Of a stretch of DNA of 64,000 bases, positions 58,134 to 64,000 are shown piece by piece. A program made the position numbers and the translations under genes. Source of the stretch: VRUE01 sp033856275 (GTDB lineage: Bacteria; Actinomycetota; Thermoleophilia; Solirubrobacterales; 70-9). The notes under the pieces were generated by a model. The model saw only the letters and a program-made list of their open reading frames with translations, was not told where the DNA came from and did not search any database. Every line of letters starts with the position of its first letter. Positions within the stretch are counted from its first letter, which is position 1. The stretch lies in assembly GCA_033856275.1 (NCBI GenBank), contig JAWVFJ010000011.1, positions 1 through 64,000 of the forward strand. The letters are read 5' to 3'.

Positions 58134-59324
58134 ATGGCCGCGACCGACGCCAGCGCCATCGAGCCGCCGACCGCTTCGGGCTCGGTTGACTCGCCCGGCG
58201 CGATCTTCATTCGTTTCCTTAAGTTCGGCCTGCTCGCCTGGGGTGGACCGGCCGCACAGATCGCGATGATCAAGCACGAGTGCGTCGATGAGGAGGGTTG
58301 GATCAGCGAGGCGAGCTTCAAGAAGCTGCTCGCCGTTTACCAAATCCTTCCTGGCCCTGAGGCCCACGAGCTTTGTGTCTACTTCGGCCGCCTGCGCGGC
58401 GGCAAGCTCGGCGGCTTCCTCGCTGGCCTCGGGTTCATGTTGCCGGGCTTCATCCTCATGCTCGGCCTCTCGATCCTCTACGTCGAGGCCAGCTTGGCAG
58501 GCCATCTCGGCGACCTCTTTTACGGGCTGACGGCGGCTGTCGGGGCGCTAGTCGCCCGCGCCCTGGTCCGACTCAGCAAATCGTTTATCTCAGACGTACC
58601 GCTGGCGATCATCGCCCTGGCCGGTTTCGCCCTGACCCTCTGGCTGGGGATCACCTTCGTCTTGGTCTTGTTCGGCGGCGGCGTTGCCTACGAGCTATGG
58701 ACGAACGGGCGACGCTGGACGCACCGCGCCAACAGCCTCGCGATCACTCCCCTCGGGGTCCTGGCCGTCGCCGCCGGGGCGATCACCGTCTCGCTGACGG
58801 CGACGATCTTCTTCGAGGGATTGAAGGCGGGCCTGCTCACCTTCGGCGGTGCCTACACCGTGATCCCCTTCCTGCGTGAGGCCGCTGTCGAAAACCACCA
58901 CTGGCTGACCGCGAGCCAGTTCAACGACGGCCTGGCGATGGGCGGCATCCTGCCAGCGCCGCTGATCATCTTCTCGACCTTCGTCGGCTACATCGCCGGA
59001 GGACTCGGCGGTGCCCTGGTAATGACGCTCGGCATCTTCCTTCCCGCCTTCGTCTTCCCGATCTTCCTGCACCGCCAGCTCGTCGCAGTCTCCGAGAACG
59101 AGCGCTTGCACCCCTTCCTGCTCGGAGTCGCGGCGGCGGTGATCGGGCTGATCGCGGCGGTCACGGTGACGATCCTCGAAACCGGCGTCACCGATGCCTA
59201 CACCGCCCTGATCGCGCTCGGAGCCTTCGCCGCGCTCAACCGCTGGCATTCGAAGCTGACCGTCGTCTACGTGATGGCCGTTGCCGGCATCGTCGGCGTC
59301 ATCCTGCAGCACACGGTGGTCTAG
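58134..59324 (+). CDS. chrA: chromate transporter ChrA, two-domain type
   Basis: 396 aa from ATG 58134; the frame is open upstream to 57963, but those codons come from the tRNA fragment. Two CHR domains: FLKFGLLAWGGPAAQIAMIKHECVDEEGWISEASFKKLLAVYQILPGPEAHELCVYFG, and the second with EGLKAGLLTFGGAYTVIPFLREAAVENHHWLTASQFNDGLAMGGILPAPLIIFSTFVGY. About ten helices. Long-chain ChrA proteins export chromate with sulfate-like specificity. No chrB regulator is adjacent. Confidence 0.93.
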   Translation: MAATDASAIEPPTASGSVDSPGAIFIRFLKFGLLAWGGPAAQIAMIKHECVDEEGWISEASFKKLLAVYQILPGPEAHELCVYFGRLRGGKLGGFLAGLGFMLPGFILMLGLSILYVEASLAGHLGDLFYGLTAAVGALVARALVRLSKSFISDVPLAIIALAGFALTLWLGITFVLVLFGGGVAYELWTNGRRWTHRANSLAITPLGVLAVAAGAITVSLTATIFFEGLKAGLLTFGGAYTVIPFLREAAVENHHWLTASQFNDGLAMGGILPAPLIIFSTFVGYIAGGLGGALVMTLGIFLPAFVFPIFLHRQLVAVSENERLHPFLLGVAAAVIGLIAAVTVTILETGVTDAYTALIALGAFAALNRWHSKLTVVYVMAVAGIVGVILQHTVV

Positions 59325-59364
59325 ATGACGCAGCGGTGTCGCTCTGATTCGTATGGTCTAGAGG

Positions 59365-59907
59365 GTGACGCTGGATCCGCGAATCATCGAGTCGCTGAAG
59401 ACCTCTGCCGAAGGCGCAAGTTCATGGGAGGACGTCCGGGCGCAACTGCGAAGCCTCGACCCAGAGGGAGAAGACGAAGGTCTGCGGCCCTTCTACTTCG
59501 CCTTCTCCTTCTGCCTGCTTGAGCGAACGAGCAAGCGCCGGGATCGGGCCGGTGGTCCCTTCGGCTCGATGGTCGCCGGAGAGGGCTGGCGGTTTCCGCC
59601 AGCTTTGCCGGATATGTGAGCTGATCGAAGCCGAGGTTGCCGAGCGCATGGCGCGGGCTCTTGAGCTCTACTGGGACGAACAGCCTGATGAGAGCGGCTC
59701 TCCGACCCGTGGGGTCTCAACCTGCGCAACGTGATCTCCCACGGTCTCACTCCGCAGGTTGGGCGACCGGCGGCGGCGCTCCTGCTTCAGGCTACCTGCC
59801 TCCTGAGCAGCTTTGGCCTGACCCAGCCTGGGCAGGAACCGATACCGCCTACGGGTGCCGGGCCGGCACCGTCACCTGGAAGCCCGCTGGCAGATGAGCC
59901 CGCCTAG
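59365..59907 (+). pseudogene. decayed DUF4209-like gene
   Basis: Three frames in succession carry protein-like sequence: GTG 59365 onward (TLDPRIIESLKTSAEGASSWEDVRAQLRSLDPEGE...FYFAFSFCLLERTSKRRDRAG), a second frame around 59590-59690 (RICELIEAEVAERMARALELYWDE), and a third from about 59705 (DPWGLNLRNVISHGLTPQVGRPAAALLLQ) ending at TAG 59907. NLRNVISHGL resembles the conserved NLRN-x3-HG of DUF4209 proteins. At least two frameshifts separate the parts. The remaining gap to 60069 holds nothing I can support. Confidence 0.6.
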
Positions 59908-60069
59908 CTCCTCTAATACGCAGTCGAACCGGCCAACCTCGGTCGTGCTTATCCATCCGACCCGGACGCGCCCGCATGGACCCTGACGCCTCACCTAGTT
60001 CTTCCCCTCGGAGTCAAGGGGCGAACGGCGGCAGCGTAAGACCGATGTTGCCATCGCTGATGTCCAGCG

Positions 60070-61593
60070 CTAGGAGCGACTTCTCGCGGGCAGCGTTTGC
60101 ATGGGGTGCTGCTCGCCTGACGCTCGCAACTGAGTACCTGCGATTGCGCACGAGAACTCGGGCTCAGGCTTCGCCTCAGGCTCCAGAACCTCGGAGCTGA
60201 TCGTCAACCACGCCAAAACCCCACCCGCGGCTGCAAGCACCGCACAGGCGACCATCGCCATGTGGAAGCCATCGTTCATCTTCGCCGGGTCATAGAAGCT
60301 GTCGCCGGTGAGGCCGGCGATCGCCGGAAGGACAGCGACAGCGAGCAGGCCGCCGACCCGCGAGACGGCATTGTTGATGCCGGAGGCGACGCCCGCGTGC
60401 CTGGCGTCCGCGGCCGCGAGAACAGTGGAGGTAACCGGGGCAACCACGAGCGTCAGCCCCAACCCAAAGACGATCACGCCCGGCAGAACACCTGATAGGT
60501 AGTCGTCGCCGGGCTCGATGCGGGTCAACATCAGTAGCCCGAAGGCGATCACCAGCGGGCCGACGGTCAGTGGAATACGGGCGCCGATCCGCTGGGCGAG
60601 CGCTCCGGAGCGAGCCGAGAGCGCGAGCATCAGCGCCGTCACCGGAAGCGACGCCGCACCCGCCGCGATCGGCGAGTAGCCCATCGAGATCTGAAGGAAG
60701 GAGACGAAGAGGAAGAAGAAGCCGCCGAGAGCCGCGTAGACGACGAAGGTGACCAGGTTTGCACCCGAGAACTGGCGCGAGGAGAACATCCCCAGGGGCA
60801 TCATCGGGTTCGGGCTGCGGCTCTCCGCGAACAGGAATGCGACGAGGGCGAGAACCCCGCCAATCCCGGCAAGCAGGACCAGCGCGGAGGCGCCCTGGCC
60901 GGGTGCTTCGATCAGCGCGTAGGTCGTTCCGGCAAGGCCCAGCGCGGCAAGGGCCACACCGCCAAAGTCAAGACGGCCGCTGGCAGAGGGGTCGCGGACC
61001 TCAGGAACGTGCCGGCTTGCCATCGCTATCACGAAGACGCCCAGCGGCAGATTGATCAGGAAGATCGCCCGCCAAGATACGGCTTGGACCAGGTAGCCCC
61101 CGAGCAACGGCCCGAGTGCGGTGGCCACGCCTCCGAGCCCCGACCAGGCGCCAATCGCCCGTGACCGATCAGATGGCCGAAAGCTGGACTCGATGATCGC
61201 CAGGCTGCCGGGGGTGAGCAGGGCACCACCGACTCCCTGCAACATCCTTGCCCCGATCAGCAGCTCCACGGTTGGCGCTACAGCGCAGAGCAGCGAGGAG
61301 AGCGTGAACAGGCCGACTCCGAGGACGAAGACTCGTCGCCGTCCGTATCGGTCACCGAGAGATCCTCCGAGCAGTATCAACGACGCGAGCGTCAGCAGAT
61401 AGCCGTTGAGGATCCACTGCAGCGAGGAGGTCGAGGCGTTGAGATCGCGGCCGATGTCGGGAAGCGCGATGTTGACTACGGTGCCGTCGAGAAACGCCAT
61501 CCCCGAGCCGAGCACCGTCACGGCCAGAATCCAGCGCCCCGCGCTGCTGCCGAAGCTCACCCCCTCCGCGGAGACCGGCGGCGAACGGTCCAC
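60070..61593 (-). CDS. MFS drug exporter, DHA2 (EmrB/QacA) type
   Basis: 507 aa, fourteen helices. LDGTVVNIALPDIGRDLNASTSSLQWILNGYLLTLASLILLGGSLGDRYGRRRVFVLGVGLFTLSSLLCAVAPTVELLIGARMLQGVGGALLTPGSLAII has motifs D1, A and C of the 14-TMS family. Exports cationic or hydrophobic drugs by proton antiport. A polar C-terminal tail (EVLEPEAKPEPEF...) follows the last helix. No regulator gene lies directly beside it. Confidence 0.93.
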   Translation of the reverse strand: MDRSPPVSAEGVSFGSSAGRWILAVTVLGSGMAFLDGTVVNIALPDIGRDLNASTSSLQWILNGYLLTLASLILLGGSLGDRYGRRRVFVLGVGLFTLSSLLCAVAPTVELLIGARMLQGVGGALLTPGSLAIIESSFRPSDRSRAIGAWSGLGGVATALGPLLGGYLVQAVSWRAIFLINLPLGVFVIAMASRHVPEVRDPSASGRLDFGGVALAALGLAGTTYALIEAPGQGASALVLLAGIGGVLALVAFLFAESRSPNPMMPLGMFSSRQFSGANLVTFVVYAALGGFFFLFVSFLQISMGYSPIAAGAASLPVTALMLALSARSGALAQRIGARIPLTVGPLVIAFGLLMLTRIEPGDDYLSGVLPGVIVFGLGLTLVVAPVTSTVLAAADARHAGVASGINNAVSRVGGLLAVAVLPAIAGLTGDSFYDPAKMNDGFHMAMVACAVLAAAGGVLAWLTISSEVLEPEAKPEPEFSCAIAGTQLRASGEQHPMQTLPARSRS

Positions 61594-61752
61594 GTGGCCC
61601 TACGTGAACCTCTTGACGAAATCCAGCGCGGTATCGCAAACCTCGCGCCCCTCGTGATCGGTGATCGTCGCCACCTGAGTCCTCCATTGCGCCGCCATGC
61701 ACCTTGCGTCTCGAGGTCGATCTTCGCACCTTCTGTCAAGCGCAGCCGACGC

Positions 61753-62925
61753 CTAGGCTTGGTCGGAGTGACTTCTTGCGTCCATCTCGATCACGTCCGG
61801 ATCACCCGGCTGCCCGAGTCGGTTGAGGGCTGCGAGGAGTGCCTGGCCACCGGAGGCTCGCCGTGTGCCGCTTAGCGGACTCGGGCCTCTGTAGGAACAC
61901 AGAAGACGAACTGGGCGTCGGGGCGGGCAAGTCGTCGTCGTAGCGAGGCCAGCGCAGGCAGCCCCGTTCCCCGCAGGCACGATCAAGTAGATCGCCCTGT
62001 AAGCGAGTACCGCGACGGTCGCGTCGGCGGCGGTCGAGCCATACAGGACGAGGGCGCCGATCAGCCCGAGGTCGAGGCCGCCTGCGCCCCCGGGAAGCGG
62101 GATCAGACCGCCGAGCTGTCCGATGATGTACGCCAACGCCAGCGCGTCGAGAGGCGGGGTCGGCAACCCAAATGCGCGGAAGCAGATCGCCAGCACGGCG
62201 ATGTCGAAGAGCATGTAGCCGGTCGAGCCAGCCAGAGCTGGCGGCGAGCGCAGCTGTTCAATCGCCCCGCCGACCCCCTCATCGATGGCAGCCAGCCCGG
62301 CCTTGACGGACGCGCGGTCGGTGGCCGTGGTGAGTCGACCCGCGAACGCCCCGATGGCCAGGGCGAGGACGATTGCGACCATGCCGGCCGCGGCCGGGAT
62401 ACCGCCCAGTAAAAGCCGATCGTCAGGACCCGAGGCGAGGCCGCTGGCAAGGGCGATCCCACAGATCGAGAGGAAGCCGACGTTGGCGAGGCTCGTGATC
62501 AGAAAGAAGGTCACGGTGAGGCGCCCGATCTGCTCTTTCGGAACGCTTTGTTGGCGCAGAATCCAGGCGCCGAGTGCGAGGCCGCCCGCTCCGCCGACCG
62601 AGAGAAGCGAGTTGGCCGCCTGCTCGGCCAGGCCAAGTTCGGTGGCGGTACGCCAGTCCATCCGGTGGCAAAAGACACTGCGGAAGACCAGCACGTAGGA
62701 GAGGCAGGAGAGCAGCTCCGCACAGATGGCGAGGGCGATCCAGTCTGGCTCGGCGCCGGAGAAGCTGGTGCGTAGAGCGCTCAGGCTCGGCAGCAGTACG
62801 ACGAGCGCACCAAGTAGAGCCGCGATCGCGACGGCGAACAGGGCAGCGCGCCTAAACCTTGTCGCCGAGAGTTGGCTGGGAAGCGGTTCGGGGAGGCGAT
62901 CTGCCCGCGCTGTGCGAGCGATCAC
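61753..62925 (-). CDS. LPG-synthase-TM/UPF0104 membrane protein with a C-terminal frameshift
   Basis: 390 aa as read from GTG 62925, which overlaps the CDGSH gene stop. About eight helices; EQAANSLLSVGGAGGLALGAWILR and the final PLPGGAGGLDLGLIGALVLYG...AVLAYRAIYLIVP are hallmarks of the family. After LIVPAG the frame turns into an unlikely sequence, while shifting by one base at the G runs near 61968-61977 gives GTGLPALASLRRRLARPDAQF and a stop at 61872, the expected end. So the gene has a one-base insertion or a sequencing error; most of the protein is intact. Confidence 0.8.
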   Translation of the reverse strand: MIARTARADRLPEPLPSQLSATRFRRAALFAVAIAALLGALVVLLPSLSALRTSFSGAEPDWIALAICAELLSCLSYVLVFRSVFCHRMDWRTATELGLAEQAANSLLSVGGAGGLALGAWILRQQSVPKEQIGRLTVTFFLITSLANVGFLSICGIALASGLASGPDDRLLLGGIPAAAGMVAIVLALAIGAFAGRLTTATDRASVKAGLAAIDEGVGGAIEQLRSPPALAGSTGYMLFDIAVLAICFRAFGLPTPPLDALALAYIIGQLGGLIPLPGGAGGLDLGLIGALVLYGSTAADATVAVLAYRAIYLIVPAGNGAACAGLATTTTCPPRRPVRLLCSYRGPSPLSGTRRASGGQALLAALNRLGQPGDPDVIEMDARSHSDQA

Positions 62926-63086
62926 GCAGACCGTTCGCCTCGCTGGAACTCCCACTGCTGACACGGGCCGCTGTGGTCGCAATAGGGCTGGTTCGCCGAC
63001 TTGCCGCAACGGCAGAGCGCCGCGGCGTGGAGGCACCGCGCCGCGTCGTAGGTCACCTCGATGCGCTCGCCGTCGTAGCGCTTCAC
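62922..63086 (-). CDS. 54-residue Fer4_19/CDGSH-like iron-sulfur protein
   Basis: GTG at 63086 overlaps the GNAT stop and the TGA overlaps the next GTG, so it is certainly in a coupled operon. Residues 1-22 (VKRYDGERIEVTYDAARCLHAA) match the start of Fer4_19 domains, then LCRCGKSANQPYCDHSGPC follows as in CDGSH zinc-finger-like 2Fe-2S sites (CxCx2Sx3PxCD), but the end is CDHSG instead of CDGSH. The ferredoxin-like middle is missing, giving a very short fusion. Cluster ligands Cys25, Cys27, Cys36 are present; the histidine is shifted. Confidence 0.75.
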   Translation of the reverse strand: MKRYDGERIEVTYDAARCLHAAALCRCGKSANQPYCDHSGPCQQWEFQRGERSA

Positions 63087-63400
63087 AAGCCGAACTGCTC
63101 CCTGTATTTGTCCGGGACCAGCGCCTCGAATTCCCGATGGCGCTCGATGAATGCCTTGACGAACGGGCAGAACGGCAGCACGACTAGCCCTCGCTTCCGG
63201 GCGTCTTCTAGGGCGAATCGAATCAGCCGGTCTGCGAGCCCGCGACCTTGGAAGCGCTCGTCAATCTCGGTGTGGGTGAATGCGATCAGCCCGGGGCGCG
63301 CACGGTAGGCGGTGAAGCCGACGGCCTCGCCGTCGATTGAGAGCTCGAACCGGTCGCGGTCGGGAGCATCGGCGACCTCGATGTGCTCTGCCGCGGACAT
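63083..63400 (-). CDS. GNAT-family N-acetyltransferase, YidJ-like
   Basis: 105 aa, short class. The acetyl-CoA loop is in FTHTEIDERFQGRGLADRLIRFALEDARKRGLVVLPFCPFVKAFIERHREFEALV; the QGRGLA is the pyrophosphate loop and FCPFVKAFI is typical of the YidJ/Yjd-type small GNATs. Substrate unknown. Its TGA overlaps the GTG of the CDGSH-like gene, so it heads a three-gene coupled operon. Confidence 0.9.
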   Translation of the reverse strand: MSAAEHIEVADAPDRDRFELSIDGEAVGFTAYRARPGLIAFTHTEIDERFQGRGLADRLIRFALEDARKRGLVVLPFCPFVKAFIERHREFEALVPDKYREQFGL

Positions 63401-63447
63401 TCGCAGAACATTAGAACGCCCAAGGGCCGGGGCCTTCGGATCGGTCG

Positions 63448-64000
63448 TCAGGGAGCCGGTTCCGCCGAAGGAGTCCCGCCCCTCGCGGACCGAACGTCAG
63501 CGAGGAGCATCACCACGACCTCGTGCAGCTCCTTCTCGAGGTTGGGCTCATTCAGGCCGCCGTTCTCGTCGAAGCGCTCTGCCGCCTCGCTTACCGCAAC
63601 CTCCCCTTCTGTTACTCGCGCGCCGATCGTGCCGAGAACTTTGCGCAGCTCGGCTTGCCCCCAGATGGCACCGAACATGCCGGAGCTCGCGCTGGCCACG
63701 GCGACGGGCTTGTTGCGCAGGACGTTGTCGGCGAATGGACGCGATAGCCAGTCGAGTGCGTTCTTCAGGGCCCCGGGGATCGAGGAGTTGTACTCGGGGC
63801 TAACGAAGAAGACCGCGTCTGCCTCCCGAACCGCCTCGCGGATTCGCGAGACGGTCTCGGGGGCGTCCTCGGTATCGCAATCCTCATCGTAGGCCGGGAT
63901 GTGGCGCAGCCCACGGTACATCTCGAAGTCGGCTCCCTCGGCCTTGAACAGATCCCCGGCATGGCACAGGAGCGCCGTGTTGTAGGACTCGTGGCGCAGG
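63448..64000 (-). CDS. NADPH-dependent FMN reductase (5' end outside window)
   Basis: The frame is open to the right edge; the visible part is 183 codons. The N-terminal LRHESYNTALLCHAGDLFKAEGADFEMYRGLRHIPAYDED matches the start of flavodoxin-like NADPH:FMN reductases, lacking only the first strand. VFFVSPEYNSSIPGALKNALDWLSR is the flavin-binding hallmark, and VASASSGMFGAIWGQAELRKVL is also present. It should reduce FMN or quinones. Confidence 0.9.
   Translation of the reverse strand, partial: LRHESYNTALLCHAGDLFKAEGADFEMYRGLRHIPAYDEDCDTEDAPETVSRIREAVREADAVFFVSPEYNSSIPGALKNALDWLSRPFADNVLRNKPVAVASASSGMFGAIWGQAELRKVLGTIGARVTEGEVAVSEAAERFDENGGLNEPNLEKELHEVVVMLLADVRSARGGTPSAEPAP

Noticed and set aside
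61600..61698. 32-codon frame upstream of the MFS gene
   Set aside because: It has an ATG and stop and lies on the right strand, but there is no ribosome site, motif or coupling strong enough to call it a gene.

Overview
The window is G+C-rich bacterial DNA with GTG/TTG starts, ATGA/GTGA stop-start overlaps and long antisense open frames. Gene order (leuS, comEA, comEC, holA, divergent rpsT, murJ, lepA, hrcA, a short dnaJ, prmA, murI, yqeY, phoH, ybeY, era) points to an actinobacterium. The class Thermoleophilia (Solirubrobacterales-like) is my best guess; this is inference from gene content, not a placement.

Host core, 1-36.35 kb: a partial secreted protein; an ACT-domain malic enzyme and a TIGR01777 epimerase; a small lipoprotein; a phosphofructokinase with pyrophosphate-type signature residues. 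Then comes a long minus-strand block. In transcription order it is a DUF2269 protein, murI, yqeY, phoH, ybeY, era, hisIE, trpE, trpG, trpD, trpC, htrA, trpF, trpB, trpA. It holds all seven tryptophan functions, with an HtrA protease between trpC and trpF. Next to it are the heat-shock block (hrcA-dnaJ-prmA), two hotdog dehydratases, lepA, murJ with a large membrane protein, and the competence/translation block (leuS, cupin, comEA, comEC, holA, opposite rpsT).

The most striking host feature is a set of eight large palindromes between 3.2 and 25.7 kb. Each has two self-complementary arms, but most copies have different arm sequences. At least two sub-families share a conserved core. Several lie at the 3' end of a gene; others are read in frame inside proteins (TrpA N-terminus, PrmA C-terminal part, a membrane glycosyltransferase-like protein, a lipoprotein N-terminus). 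This resembles the in-frame palindromic elements described in Rickettsia, here in an unrelated lineage.

Integrated element, 36.36-49.15 kb: a roughly 12.8 kb mobile element ends in the 3' end of a tRNA-Ala(GGC) gene. It carries a large serine recombinase whose last codons are read from the antisense of the tRNA, an XRE repressor/ImmA-like protease pair, a TraD/TraG-type coupling ATPase, a replication-relaxation protein, a DNA methyltransferase, an E1-like (ThiF) cassette and several very small genes. Three copies of the operator GTTTAG-N4-CTAAAC lie before the transfer operon and before the XRE gene, suggesting one repressor-protease switch. The left part has three tandem stem-loops of one family and a possible small RNA bounded by a promoter and a terminator. 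I see no relaxase and no replication initiator.

Accessory right flank, 49.2-64 kb: a saccharopine-dehydrogenase-like reductase, two convergent DUF899 paralogues, DUF2182 and DUF1326, an ene-reductase/quinone-oxidoreductase pair with a divergent TetR regulator, a glyoxalase-fold protein, an orphan tRNA 3' fragment, a chromate transporter, a decayed DUF4209-like gene, an MFS exporter, a coupled GNAT/CDGSH/flippase-like trio (the last frameshifted), and an FMN reductase cut by the window edge.
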